Source of the DNA: Chamaelirium japonicum
Taxonomy: Eukaryota; Streptophyta; Magnoliopsida; Liliales; Melanthiaceae
Length of the DNA: 64,000 nucleotides
NCBI GenBank assembly: GCA_947650365.1
Contig: OX393551.1
Location: 89,316,697-89,380,696, forward strand
Direction of reading: 5' to 3'
Numbering within the stretch: position 1 is the stretch's first letter; each line of letters starts with the position of its first letter. The notes beneath the pieces were generated by a model, which saw nothing but the letters and a program-made list of their open reading frames with translations, was not told the origin of the DNA and searched no databases. A program made the translations under genes and the position numbers. Positions 19,767 through 33,601 of this stretch are shown one piece after another.

Positions 19767-20929
19767 ACTACATTTAATATTTTAATTAAAAATAAATTAT
19801 TCATTTAAAATATTGCATACTTAGTTAGAGATCATGGATATACACCTTTTTGATTTGCCAAGTTGGTAGATAATATCTTTATTGTATTATTCAAATGTTA
19901 GCAATTTAGGGATGGTAGTAGATTCATTGTCTGTCATGGACATTGTGTTTTTGGTGATGCCTAGAATTTCTCGGCACCGTTTATTAATTGAGATTGTCCT
20001 TCGAGATATCTCATTCGTGTTTTATGCTATGAGTAGAGACTGATTAATTAGGAGAATATCTGGTTTGCACGATTTTATGAAGTTTTTATCATCATCCTTA
20101 TTTGCATGGCTATGGATGATTATATATTCCCCTGGATGCAAGAAAAGGTTATAGAGCACCATGAGTGCTATGTTTTAGTTCGATTATTGGAAGCCTTATT
20201 TTTCTTCCTCTTCTATAATGTCCTATTGCTGTGGCAACTTAGTTGCTCTGCGGACTCTCAGTTTGGATCCATGTGCACATCGTAGGTAAGTGAACCCTTA
20301 GTTGTGCACAGATCGAAACGAGTAGGGAGGATCAAGGGGTTAGGTCACAGGTTATTTTTTGCAGAAAAATTGAGGTGGAGTGACTTAATCTTGGGGTTTA
20401 GACCCCATAGAAAGCAAGTTGGGTGAGAGTGCCCAATGGTGAAAGACCAAGTCCCCCTTTTGGTCACTAGGCTCTGTCTTAAGGTTGTATCCCGAGCATA
20501 AGGAACAGAGTGGTTCCCTTGTTGTGAAAAAGGAGCCCAATAGTAACACCACCAAGTCGGGAGCCTAGCTCAAACTTGGGGTTCATACTTGTTTCTCCCT
20601 CATTCTTCTGATTTTTCTTATTCTCCTTAGTCGAATTAAGTTTTGTTACACTGAACAACCTAGGAAATGGGTTCTTTAATGAAGTGGAATAAGACGCTTC
20701 ATGAGGAATTATCGGTTAGAGCATGGGACATACAAACAATGGTTACTGGACACATTAGAATAGGTCACTTAAGGTAGAATTGTGATAATTGTTATTCTTT
20801 TATTTGTTTACTCTAAATATGTTTTCAATCTGCCTTAATGTTCTAGCTTTTGTAAAATCATATTCCAAATAGGTTGGATTCCTATGATAGCTTTTGTAGA
20901 ATCATATTTACTCTAAATAGGTTGGGTTC
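19767..20929. other. Unassigned AT-rich intergenic DNA
   Basis: No coding region, LTR end or clear repeat structure was recognised in this 1.2 kb. It is probably old transposon-derived sequence. Confidence 0.4.
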
Positions 20930-21285
20930 CTATAATAGCGTCGTAGGGAGTACCCTATGACATAGGGTGAATTAGTAATGCTAAAATATTTAGAATGTGC
21001 TGAATTTTTGTGAGGATGATCATCTTACCTTAGATAGAATGTCCATAGAAAATCAAAGCATTATAAAACATGTTGGGCCATCAAATGGTAGAAGCTTTAT
21101 CGGCCATCCATTTTAACCGTTAAATTGAAAAGCATATTTAATGCCCGTAGAAGTTTTAGAATGTGTCAATTTTTTGTGGGTGTCCTATCTAAGATAGGTT
21201 GATCATCCTCAAATAAAATCAGAACATTCTAAATATTCTAGGGTTACTAATTCACCATATGTCATACTCCATATGACATGTCATA
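20930..21285. mobile_element. MITE-like element with long inverted repeats
   Basis: The left arm (about 20943-21040) contains GGTGAATTAGTAA, TATTTAGAATGT and GAGGATGATCA. The same phrases return in reverse complement at about 21190-21275. The arms are about 85-100 bp with indels, leaving a small centre. The outer edges are uncertain, and a short similarity (GTCGTAG/GTCATAG) may be part of the arms or a decayed target duplication. There is no coding capacity, so it is a non-autonomous DNA transposon of unknown superfamily. Confidence 0.65.
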
Positions 21286-21297
21286 GAAACTCATTTT

Positions 21298-21672
<375 letters not shown>

Positions 21673-21689
21673 TTCTACTTTGACTCGGT

Positions 21690-22088
21690 TTTGTTAGGAC
21701 CACTGAGTTTTTAAACTCAAAGGGAGTTTGTTTGTTTGTTTTTTTTTTGCTCTCCTAGGTTTCTCCCACTGGTGGATCGTTAGGTGTGAGTTGCAGTTCC
21801 AGTAGTAGCAAGTGCAATAGCGAGCTCAAGAGTTAATGAGGGTTGAATTGTTAGTTGGAGGTTACCTTCCTTCTTTACCTTCGGTAGTAATTGCTTTCGT
21901 CTTGGATGTAGTGGGATGTGGAAAACAATTGATGTAATTAGACTTTAAAACAGTGGATTATTATTTTAGCGGAGTTTTGCTAGATGCTATATTATTTATT
22001 AGTTGTTATACTCGGTTGTTTCTGTTTATCTTTCTTCACCTTTAAGTTTTGGACCCTCTCTTTTTAGTTCAAAATTTGGGGCGTGACA
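21690..22088 (+). mobile_element. Gypsy LTR 3' fragment
   Basis: It ends in TTTGGGGCGTGACA, a common 3' end of plant chromovirus-type LTRs, and contains the ACCACTGAGTTTTTAAACTCA-like phrase often found in them. Coding sequence of a copia element begins directly after it, so this is a truncated LTR at a rearrangement junction. Confidence 0.5.
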
Positions 22089-25000
22089 ATCACGAAATCT
22101 CTTACAAGTCGGTTGTTCCTGAAGCAGTAGCTTTACAAGTTTTGCATAATGGAAGGTACTCCCATCCACCAGCACTTTAATAAATTCAGTCGAATCACGT
22201 AGGAATTATTGAATCACAAAGTAGACATCAAAGAGGAAGACAAAGCCCTTATCATTCTCTTATCTTTACTGGAGTGCTTCGAGTATCTCGTTACGACAAT
22301 GCTCTACGAGAAGGACATCATTAAAGTAGAGAAAGTCACATCGACCTTCCTATCCAATGATGTTAGGAAGAAGCTCGTGGTTTCAGAGTCACAGGCAGAT
22401 GGTTTTGGTTTATTTATAGAGAGAGGAAGATCAAAGTACAAGGGCCTTTCCAAGGAGAAAGTCTAGATTGAAGTCTAGATCAAGGAAAAACAATGAGTGC
22501 TATTACTGTCATAAACGGGGTTATATCAAGTCTGACTATCCTAAGCTAAAGACGAAGAGGAGTTCATCTAGGAAGAGTGCACATTCTGAGGTGTCATCTG
22601 ACGAGGCTCACGTTGCGAAGGACATGTCAGATGATGCAGTTCTATCAGTCACAGTTCGAGGGGATCTGAACAATAAGTGGATCCTAGATACTGGTTGCTC
22701 CTACCACATGTGTCCTAATCAGGATTGGTTTTCCTCCTATCAGGAGGTGAATAGTTATTTGGTCTTGATGGGGAATGATTTCGCATGCAAGACCACCAGA
22801 AAGGGACAAATCAAAATCCGTATGCATGATGGCCTTGTTAGAACTTTGACCGACGTTCGACACGTTCTAGATTTGAAGAAGAATCATATCTGTCTTGGTA
22901 CTCTTGATTCTTTGGGATGCAAGTTCACCACTTAAGGTGGAGTTCTCAAGGTATCTCAAGGGATTATGACCGTCATGAAGGGTGACAGGATCGGGAGCCT
23001 CTATGTTCTTTTTGGGGGCACTATTACATGTAGTACGACGATCTCTACTTCGGCAAAAGATCGAGACCGTCTCATCGTAGTTGTGGTATAAACGTTTGGG
23101 CCATATAAGTGAGAGAGACCTCTCTGAGTTGAGTAAGCAGGATTTGCTCTCAGGTGTGAAGAATGTCAAGCTTGACTTTTGCGAGCACTATGTGTTCGGG
23201 AAGCAACACCAGGTCAAGTTTGGTACGATAGTTTATCGCACGAAGGGGACATTAGATTACGTTCATGCAGATGTTTGGGATCCTTCCAGAGTTGCTTCTA
23301 TGGGAGGATCGAGGTTCTTTTTCTCTTTTATGGATGACTATTCCAGAAAGGTCTGGATATATATATTGAAGACTAAAGATCAGGTGTTTGAGACATTTCG
23401 AAGATGAAAGACTTTGATGGAGAAACAAACTAGCAAGAGATTAAAGTATATCTACAGTGATAATGGAGGAGAATTTACATCAAAGAAGTTCCAGCACTAT
23501 TGTGAGGAGGACGACATTGCCAGACACTTCACAGTCAGGGAGATACTTTAGCAGAATGACGCCATTGAGAGGATGAACCGGATTTTACTCGAGTGAGCAC
23601 AATGCATACTCTCTGAGTCTGGCTTGTGTAAAGAATTTTGAATGGAGACCGTGAGCATGGCATGCTACTTGGTGAACCGATCACTAGCTATGACGATCGC
23701 TTTGAAGACTTCGAAGGAGGTTTGGTCAGGCAAACCGGTAGATTACTCAATCTTATGAGTATTCAGATGTCCGACTTACTATCACATCAAAGATAGCAAG
23801 TTCGATCTGCGTGCGAAGAAGAGCATATTCTTAGGGTATGCTTCCGAAGTTAAGGGGTATAGGATTTGGTGCCCATAATCGTGTAGCTTCATTACTAGTA
23901 AAGATGTGACTTTCGATGAGACTTAATTGGAGACTTCCAGCCGACTGAGGTTAGAGATCATTTTGAGGGCAAAAGTTACGGTGATCAGTTGCAGATGGAC
24001 CTACAGGATCCTATAGTTTCTACAGACGTAGAGCAGACTACTCTGATAGAGGTAACTACTCCAAAGGAAGTAGTTCAGGTTCTAGTGCAGCAGTCTGTTG
24101 CTGCTGGCAGGCAGAAGCAGACTATTAGAGCTCCAGCCAAATACGGGAACGAGGAGTTAGTTTCTTATGTACTAACCTTTATTGATGGTGATGAGCCGAC
24201 CACTTTCTGAGAGGCAGTCTAGGATAGGGATTGCATTGAGTGGGGTGCGGCCATGGGAAAAGAGATTGAATGCAAATGAACTTTCCAGAAGAAAGGGGAG
24301 GCTCCAGGTGGTATTTAGTACAAGGTGCGATTGGTAGCTAAGGGCTACTTACAGAAGGAAGGCATCGACTACAATGAGATGTTTTCACATATGGTGAAGC
24401 TCACCTCTATTCGCCTTTTGTTGGCTATGGTGGTGTTGTTCGATTTCGAGTTAGAGCAGCTGGATGTGAAAACAACATTCTTGCATGGCGAGTTGGAAGA
24501 TCTTATCTACATACAGCAGCCCGAGGGGTTCGTGGTGGAAGGAAAGGAAGACCATGTGTGTCGATTGAGGAAGACCTTGTACGACATCAAACAGTCGCCG
24601 AAACAGTGGTATAAGAGATTCAATACTTTCTGTGGGAATCATGGGTACATCAGTAGCGAGTATAATCACTACGTCTACTTTGGGAAGCTTCGTGGTGGTT
24701 CCTTGATATTTTTTCTTTTATATATGGATGACATGCTTATTTCTGCAAAGAGCATGTCAGATATAGACATTCTGAAATCTCATTTGAGCGATGAATTTGA
24801 GATGAAGGATTTGGAAGGTGCGAAGAAAATTCTAGGGATGGAGATTCACAGGGATCAGAAGCGTGGTACAGTTTATTTGATGTAGATGAGCTATCTTCAT
24901 AAGGTAGTTTCTCGTTATGGGATGGATGATGCTAAGCCAGTTAGTATCTCCCTTACTGCACACTTCCGACTATCGGCGAAACAGTCTCCGAGCACCAATG

Positions 25001-25331
25001 ACGAGCATGTTTATATGGCTCGTGTGTCGTATACGAGCGTAGTTGGCAGTTTGATGTATATCATGGTGTGTACTCATCCAGATATTGCATAGGAGGTCAG
25101 TGTGGTCAGTTATCACATGATCAATCCAGGAAAGAGCATTGGTAGGCCTTGAAATGGATATTACGGTACCTTCACGGTACTCTAGACTTGGGATTACTTT
25201 TTCAGTGGGATGGTGAGCCAGTCAGAGATATAGTGGGATATATTGATGTAGATTATACCAGTAACCTGGATGGGCGTCGATCTATGACAGGTTATCTATT
25301 CACGCTGGCAGATAATCCGGATGAGTTGGAA
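22089..25331 (+). pseudogene. Decayed Ty1/copia gag-pol (Tork-like)
   Basis: Plus-strand remains in copia order. Gag comes first (about 22140-22470, with ALIILLSLLECFEYLVTTML), then a zinc-knuckle-like CYYCHKRGY. The protease has [13 protein letters not shown] near 22680, the integrase N-terminal part WYKRLGHISERDL near 23085 and the integrase core DYVHADVWDPS near 23260. Reverse transcriptase shows LDVKTTFLHGELED near 24465 and YMDDML near 24725, and part of RNase H shows SMTGYLFTLAD near 25285. The gene is broken in roughly ten or more places and its end is incomplete where it meets the LTR. The protease and gag text favour the Tork lineage. It is an old fossil and not expected to be active. 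Confidence 0.88.
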
Positions 25332-26445
25332 GTATAGGAATTGGTGAGGTCTTCAACTCATAAAAATCTATAGTTTAGATGTATATGGTTGATAGCTTAG
25401 GATTGCATCTAGGTACATACCTTAGTACGTATTCTGATTATAGAACAGAGAGCTATAGTTGCATGGTAATCCACTTGAGTGGGAGACTCAATGGATTAAT
25501 CCCATACAACCTAATTATGTTTGCAACTCTGATTAGGGTTGGTCGCCCTATCAGGATAAGCTGTTGAGATGATAGAGCATGGATGTCTCCACTATAGACA
25601 TTACCAGGCACAGTGTCTGTGGCCGAACAGAACCAACACGGTGCACAGATAGGTGAGTAGACACCGGTGCACTAAGCTGTGGTTCTGCTTAGGGTAAAAT
25701 GATCCTAAACCGTAAGGAGCCACGTATAGGCTAACCAGTTATGCGGTGCTTTGGCACCAATGCGTGAGGATTCAGTTATGTGACCCAAAACTATGGTGTG
25801 CTGGGTTACCCGGCTGGTGTCGCATCAGCGTGTCACTCATACAGGCCATCCATACCTCTAACAGGAGGTACGTTCCTTGGTCTGACCTACGTCGTATTAA
25901 AACCTGGCCAGGTGGTCATTAGTTGGACTGTTGACCGGATCCGGTTACTCGGTAGAGTAATCGAAGGTACAATGTATGTGGTCAACTTGGAAGGAACCGA
26001 GTCATATGAGCACTCGAATTTAATGGTAGTCTCTACCGCTCGAGTCGCATCATGGGACTAAGTGGAGGGACAACAAGTTTACCACTATTAAGTAGAGAGC
26101 AGGGGTATGCGAAAAACATAGTAAGTCCAGGTGAATTGGAGTATAGCCTGCATCACACTCTGGGTAGCTACGCAGGTTAACTCTTACTCAGATGATCAAT
26201 AGTACACTCGGTTAGTGTGTCGATCGAGTCCAAGTTGGAAGCCATGAACCTTGGTCTCTAAAGGTTTCACCTTATCCATATAATGTACGGTCCTTGAACC
26301 ATCTCCTTGATTCACGTAATGCAATTAGAGGAAGTAATTAGTCCAACCCTAATAACCCTACGCTCTGTGTGTGCATCGCACTAGTGCACGGTAGATGCAT
26401 AGATGTATGTGTGTACTAGGGAAAATCCCAGAGTAGCAAAAAGAC
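25332..26445 (+). repeat. Partial copia 3' LTR
   Basis: Homologous to the first 1.1 kb of the LTR at 17645-19766; for example both carry CACAGTGTCTGTGGCCGAA and similar flanking text. The homology stops near 26445, roughly half-way through the LTR, where antisense-gene sequence of an old Tat element begins. It is strongly diverged from the 17645 copy, so either the insertion is old or the two are not from one insertion. Confidence 0.7.
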
Positions 26446-26489
26446 ACACGCAGTCATCTCCTTACTCTGCTGGGTTGGCCATTTTCCTT

Positions 26490-28660
26490 TGTCGATTTGT
26501 TCTTCCTTGTACCGGTGAAGCCATCAGTCCTGGGACTTTTCTTGTAGCTTCTCAGATGGCAAGGGGAGAGCTCTTCAACCTGGCACTAGCGATCTTGTGC
26601 GCCTTATACCAGGGGCTTAGTGGCACATATTGGAGCTTGTCTAATTCGGACAATGCCAAAGGGGAAGTTGGCCAATCTAACTCCTTTGGCCCCCTGCACT
26701 ATTTGTATGGTTGGGTAGCCCTTCATTTTTCGAAGGGGATCTTTGCTAGACATGGGCATCCAACAGATTCGTCGTTCTTGCCGGGCATAGGGGGGATCCT
26801 AAATGCCTTCATCAGCTGGAAACACCTGAAGGAGTGTGCTCAAACGCTTTTGAGAAAGATGGGAGGCACGGACTTTGAGTTTACATCGGAGCACTCAGTG
26901 TTGCCTCTACAAAGGTCGACGGTTTTTGAGAATGAGGAGCTTTCTGACGACTTGTACTGGAATATGGTCAACTGTCACCCAGGCTATTTGGTTTGGCACT
27001 AAGGAGATATAGTGGAGGTGGAGCAGTATTCTCCTTATCGATTTTCTCGCTAACAGGGGTTTTGGCAGGAGGTGCCCGGCATGTCGCAGCGGCTATAGGG
27101 GTGTATAAGCCCGCAGGAAGGTTATCATCTCTGGGCTTCCCTTTATGCTCAGTTGACTGGCTATAGTTTCTTTCCTGGGACCAAGTCGAGATTAAGGGAT
27201 GCCACGACTCCAGGATACTTGGATCGAAGAGCGAATGCCCCCACTACTTGCTAGCCTTCCGATTGATGTCCTGGTGGGTAGCGAGTTTAAGGACTTCAGT
27301 TTTGATCCTTCGACGGGATTGGAGGATCGCAGCTTCCGGCTGGGAGATCAGATGGTCGGAAAGACTTGTAGTCATCTTTCCAGTGCCCGTCGGGTTCTTC
27401 TTTGGCTCCCATATCAGGGGTCGATCCTGTGAGTGCCCCCGGGCCATCCATTCTTCAGAAGACAGTCGTTAAAAGTGTCCCGCCTAAGAGACGAAAGTTG
27501 TGTATTCTATGGGGGGTGACTTTAAGGGCACCCTGTTAGGCAGAGGATATTGAGGAGTCTGGTCTTCTAGGGAATAAGGTGATCCCCCTATCCAGGATAG
27601 CTTTGTCTGATTTCGCAGGTATGCATCGAGGTTTTCCTTTTGCTTCTTCTTTGATTTCTGGGGACTTCATCATGCTACGTAGTGCATTTTTTTTTTAGCA
27701 GACTCTGTTGTAGTAGTGGAACGTGAGCTGGATTCTTCGAAAGCATACCATGGGCATTTGCTTACTGAGGTTGCACATGAAGCGCCTGGGATGTGTGGGC
27801 TAGACGTTTCCCTGGATGACCTGGCCCTCCTCAGGCTCTGCGGGGAAAACTTTTTCAGTGGTGACATAGATCTGGATGATATCGACGTTGATGCTTTGTC
27901 CTTTCACGAGGAGGCCAAGGTTTCGAGTGTCGGCAGATGGCATGCTCCGATCATCGTTTTCTCAAACTTGGCGGAGAAGACAGTTGGTGCGGCAGCAGTG
28001 GTGGTTCCTCCAATTTTGCCGACCTTGCTAACGGAGATAGCTCCCGTGGTGATCGCAACCGTGGGTAAAGCTTTGCCCACGTACTCTGAGGTGCCTTGCC
28101 AGATTTTGAGACCGAGGAGCAAAGTTTCGGAGTTCCTTCTCAATAATTATCGATAGTACATCAGGTCAACGCTTGAGTCGTTCTAGGATGAGGGTTTGGC
28201 TCTCTCCAAAACTGGTGGTCTGCTGATAGTGCTGAGTTTTGTGCGAGCCTGGCGAAGTTCAAGGTGGATAGTTCTTCGTTTACTACACAAATGAGCTTGC
28301 TCGTGACTGATAGTGAAGCTTATCATTCCCGACGGGCTCTATTGGAGGGGAGTACTTTTTTTGAGTTAGCGACAACAGTGGAGAGTTTGTGTCAGTCGAA
28401 GCACCAATTTGCGGATATGACTTCAAGTTTGACGAAGGCGCAGAAGAAAGTGGAATCGGTGCAAGCTTCTCTTGAGAAAGCAGAATCTCACTTGGAGTGA
28501 GCTGAGACTGCAGAAAGCACTTTTAAGGTGAGCTTCTCGAAGCAACAAGCAGACTTGTCAGCTAGTCGCGAGCTCATGGCCACTCGCCCTTTAGAGTTGT
28601 AGCAGGTGGAGGCCACTAGAGAGGAGTTGTTGCGACGTCTTCGAGCTTTGGATACCCTCT
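26490..28660 (+). pseudogene. Antisense accessory gene with plant mobile domain (PMD) and coiled coil, decayed
   Basis: Opposite to gag-pol of the old Tat element. The segment near 26520-27000 reads like the PMD (aminotransferase-like plant mobile domain): FNLALAILCALYQGLSGTYW, then FGPLHYLYGWVALHF and a run-on to NCHPGYLVWH. Later segments (27716-28156 and 28264-28500) are acidic and then coiled-coil-like (TSSLTKAQKKVESVQASLEK). PMD domains occur both in plant transposons and in host MAIL/MAIN proteins linked to silencing. The gene is interrupted several times and is a fossil. Its layout (N-terminal domain, acidic middle, coiled-coil end) parallels the antisense gene at 3706-6457 although the N-terminal domain differs. 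Confidence 0.7.
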
Positions 28661-28911
28661 ACTAGTTGTATCTTGTTTCGGTATTTCGCACTGCAGTCTC
28701 TTTTTTTGGACTCATGCCATGTACTACTTTTCTTTGAGTATCATTTAATAATATCCTATTTCTTGGATCGTTCGCATAGAATATTATTTGCTTCTTTTTT
28801 TTTTATCGGACTGAACCAGAAGTGACTTCTCAGGCTGCCTACGTACCCCCCTGAGGGGGATCAAGTCACACATAGTTCATGTTTTATTTATTTTTGAAGT
28901 GCGGCCTTGCC

Positions 28912-31900
28912 TTAGGTATAGTACCTTTTGAGGTACTTGCTGTTGATAAGGCTGAGCGCGAGCCCTTCTGGCGTTGTGAAGAGGTATGCGCCGCTAGAGT
29001 AGACTTCTTTGATAGCTTGTGGTGCGTCCCATTTGACGTCTAATTTCTTTCCTCCTCGATGTGAGAGAATGATGAGGCGCTTGACTGTCAGCACTAGCTC
29101 TCATATTTGGAAGGATCGAGGACGAATCTTCTTGTTCAAGGCGCGAGTCAATCTGGCTTGATATCACTCTAAGCGTTGCTGAGTTTTGAGGCACCTTTCA
29201 TCTAGTGCCTAGCTCCAATTATGCCAGGCAGAGCTGGGCATTGTCGTCGCTAGTGAGGCCTTCTTGGATTGCTATATTGAGCAATGGGATCTGAAACTCG
29301 AGTGGAAGAATGGCTTCTACCTCGTAGATAAGGGAGTACAAAGTTGCTTGCGTCGGAGTACGGAAGGACGTGCGGTAGGCCCATAATGCTTCGCCTATGT
29401 GTTCGTGTCAGTCCTTCTTCGACTTCGAAATGACTTTCTCTAAGAGCTTGCTGAGAGTTTTGTTGAAGCTTCCGCTTGATCGTTGGCTGGAGCGTTGTAT
29501 ATCGTTGAGCACCTCTGCTTGATGTCGAACTTGGTGCAGAATTGGCTGACAACAGCATTCTTGAACTGCTTTCTGTTGTCCGTGACGATGTAGCGAGGGA
29601 TGACATATTGGAAGATGATGTCGTTCTAGATAAAGTTGATGACATAGTGTCTTGTGACTTCCTGCAGTGGTATTTCTTCAGCCTATTTGGAGAAGTAATC
29701 CGTTTCCGCCAAAATATAGAGATATTGTTTTGATGACTTACGCAAAGGTCCCACAATGTCAAGTCCCCATCCGTCGAAGGGCCATGGTGTAATTATCGGA
29801 TACAAAGGTTCTAGCAGCTGCCGGATGTAGCTGCCATGGAGCTGACAAGCTTGGCACCTTTTGGCGAATTCCACGCAATCTTTAATCATTATAGGCCAGT
29901 AGTAACTTATCATTTTAATACGAAAGTGGAGCTTTGGACCGGACTGATGCGAGCCACAGATTCCAGCGTGGACTTATTCCAGTGCTGTTTCCGCTTCTTC
30001 TCTTGCGAGACACCTCAGGAGCATACCATCATAGCTTCGACGGTAAAGTTCATTGTTGAAGTGGAAGAACTTTAGAGATCGCCGGTGAATGTCGGTTTTG
30101 TACTTTGGATCATCCAGGAGCTTCCCCTGGATGAGATAGTCTACGAAAGGTTGTCTTCAGTCTAACTCGTTGACCATGAGGACATGCACCGCGTTGACTT
30201 GAACTGGAATCCTAGTAGGGCCATCTTCATTGGTGATCATTATTCTTTTGCAGATGGAGACGACGACTGACTTTTTTCTGGAAATGGGAGTGTAGCCGCC
30301 AAATTTGCAAGCCCCGACCAGTTGTTAAGGTTCCTGGGAATATAATGAATAGAAGCAGCCTCGAGTATGTTGAGGAGTTCCAGAGCTTGTGTATGTAGTG
30401 GCACGAGGTCTTCTTTGTTGAATTCGTATGCCCCCAAGACTTGCTGGATGATGAGCTGGGAGTCACCAAAGATCTCGAGTCCTTGAAGCTTTATGTCATT
30501 GGCGAGTTCGAGGCCAATGAGCAGTGCTTGATATTCTACCACGTTGTTGGAGCATGGTTCTGACAGCAGGAATCAGAATGGAAGTATCTCATCATTCGGG
30601 GTAACGAAAATGACTTCTGCCCTCGCCATACCTTATCTTGCTGCACCGTCGAAGAACATCTTTCAAGAGGGAGCGATATCGATGGAGAATACCTCCTCGT
30701 CTGGGAAATCTTCTAACAACTCCTATTATGCTGGGAGAGGATATTCTGCCAGGAAGTCCATGAGAGCTTGCCCCTTGATTGCCTTCTGCAGAACGAAAGT
30801 GATATCGAACTTGAGGAGTAGTAGCACCCATTTGGCTAAACGTCCGGAGAACACTGGTCTTGACATAATGTACTTGAGAGGATCGACTTTTGAGATAAGC
30901 TTGATGGCGTGAGCCAGCATGTAGTGTCGCAGCTTTTTTGTAGCAAAGATAAGTGCCAGACATACTTTCTTGATCAGGGAGTAGTTTAACTCTGCGCCAA
31001 TGAGGGTGTGACTCAAGTAGTAGCATGATGTCTCCTTACCTAATCCGCTGTCTTGAGGCAGGAGTGTCCCCAAAGATTGCTCCTGGGTGCTAATGTAGAC
31101 GATCAGTGGCTTTCCTTCAACTAGTGCTGATAGAACTGGCGGTTTTAGCAAATAGTCCTTGATGCTTTGGAGAGCTTCATGGCAAGCTTCGTCCTAGTTG
31201 AATGACGCTCTTTTCTTCATGAGGCAACTAAAGGGGTGACACCTTTCGGCTAGATTGGCGATGAATCTTCTGATGTAAGTCAGGTGCCCTTGGAGACCTT
31301 TGAGATCTCGTACCGTCTTTGGTGCATGCATGTTGATGATAGCATCAATTTTGGATTCATTTATCTCAATGCCTTGATGCCGCACGACAAAGCTGAGGAA
31401 TTTGTCTGAGGAGACTCCGAATGCGCACTTGAGTGGGTTCATGCGGAGTTGGTACCTTTGAAGCCGTTTGAAGATCAACTTAAGGTCTTGAAGATGCGTT
31501 GACTTCTTCTTGGACTTTATAATAAGGTCGTCGATGTAGCACTCCACGTTTTGATGAAGAATATCGTCGAAGATTCTCTGCATGGCTCGTTGGTAGGTGG
31601 CTCTCGTATTTTTCAAGTCGAAGGGCATAACTTTGTAACAATATATTCCCTTTGGTGTGCGGAATGCCATGAGCTCCTCGTCTTTGGGCACCATTCGGAT
31701 CTGGTTGTAGCCTGAAGATCCATCCATGAAAGTTAGCACTTTGTGACCTATCATTGTGTCCACCATTAGCTCTGTGATTGGCAATGGGAAGTCATCCTTG
31801 GGGCATGCATTGTTCAAGTCTCTGAAGTCCATACACACCCTGATTTGACCGTTCTTCTTTTTAACTGGAACGACGCTGGAGATCTATGTCGGGTACTTAA

Positions 31901-32195
31901 CCTCTCGGATGAAACTGGCTTCGATGAGTTTGTTTACTTCACTTTCTATCTGGGGTACCAGTTCCGGCCAGTAGCATCTTTGTCCTTGCTTGATGGCACT
32001 AGCTTCGTGTTTGACGCCAAGCTGGTGTACTGCGATTTTAGGATCGAGGCCTGGCATCTCCTTGTAGGACCATGTGAAGACGTTTCTATATTCTTGGAGC
32101 AGCTTGATGTATGTAGCTTCTCCTTCAAGAGTCAAGAGTGTGCTAACGAATGTAGGCCGAGGCTTCTTTTCTGTGCCCAAGTTGATTTTGTTCAA
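28912..32195 (-). pseudogene. Decayed Tat pol of the old element
   Basis: Minus-strand remains, in order from 32195 down. The reverse-transcriptase start has FTWSYKEMPGLDP, then VCMDFRDLNNACPKDDFPLP and FMDGSSGYNQIRM near 31720-31740, with the catalytic region YIDDLIIKS near 31520. Ty3-type RNase H follows (31151-30726, LSHTLIGAELNYS). The archaeal-type RNase H (30542-30240) has MVEYQALLIGLELA and FGDSQLIIQQV. Integrase zinc and core regions (29913-29250) have CQACQLHGS and GWGLDIVGPL, and the C-terminal end is near 28912-29094. Many breaks, not functional. Confidence 0.88.
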
Positions 32196-33601
32196 GTCGT
32201 TAACGGTGGACTGCCCCCTCCTTCTAGGACTGGCGGGGCGTCTTGCAACTCGTCGTCCGAAGTAGAAGAATCATTGTTTTTAGTTCCGATAACAAGATAT
32301 GATTGACGACCACCATGTATCGAACGCGGATGATTTTATCCGGAGACCATGTCGAACACATCGACTTGGGTGGGTGGGTGGGCATCGAAACGGCGTCCCC
32401 AAATGGTGTTCCCAAGCAATCGAACACCGACTTCCTCTTTATTTAGTTGATTGGTCCGAGTCTTTCGAACACGGATGTATACTTTGAATTTGATCGGCTT
32501 TGACTACTTTTCTTTCGCTTCTGGAGTATGGCCCGAAATTGAGCTTGTCGTCGTTTTCTTTTGGCTGACTTGATATTGGGATGGATGGCTTAAGTGGAGC
32601 GTGCATTAGAGACTGATGATCCTTCAACTGCTTCATCTATCATCTTCACCTCAATGTAGTTGGAGTGAAGGTCTTCTTTATTGCAATCTTGACAACCATC
32701 GGGGTTTGACTGGAGCCGATGCCTCACCGATTTGGGAGAATCTGTTTGTCGCTTCGAAAAAGATAAGCTTGAGTTTTGGTCATCCCATGCGGTGTCGCAG
32801 CTAGGGGAAGCGTACCCATATACATAGCGCTTTCTTTATTGTAACTGGCTTTGAACAGCAGCTTGGCGGTGTTTTGCCCCAACTCCTTTTTGGCTTGAAT
32901 GTGAGTTGGCTGGAGTCAAAGGAGCCAATAGGTTCTATCGGTCTCGAAGTTGGCATCAGACTGGGTAGTGGTAACGTCATCGCTTTCAAGGTGATGATGT
33001 TGACCTCTGACAGCGGGGGAGTCGTTTCTTTCACTGAAGCAAAAAGTGGTCGTTCGAGTTTGCGAAGCCATTAAGGCATGAGGCGCAGGACCGGCGCAGC
33101 TTGGACGGGCAACGGAGTATGTTGCATGGATCTCGGCTTGAAGCTGATGCACATCCTTTGTTTTGACTTTAGTGCTTCCTTGACTTCGAGTATCGCCTTG
33201 CTAGAAGGTTGCACCGGATTTGGAGGTGGACGAGTTTTATCCCACCTTACCTTTTTAGCTTTTTGGGTTCGAGGAGCTTTAGCTAGAAGGACTTCTGCCA
33301 CAAGGCCTTTTGCCTGGTAAAACTTGACATCAGCAAGGTGTGCTTCGTCATCATTGAACGACTTGTCATCAGCGACGATACACTTTTCCATGCCTTCCTC
33401 GTAGTACTTGAGGCACTGGTGCTAGGTGGACACCACAACATTGTTTTCGTGTAGCCATGGTCTTCTTAGCAAGAGGCGGTATGATGTCTAACAGTCAATG
33501 ACATGGAAGAGGACCGTTGTATCGATCTAACTGATAGAAAGCTTCAGACGAATGATCTCGATGGTGGACTGTCCGCCTTGGTTGAACCCTTGAATGACCA
33601 G

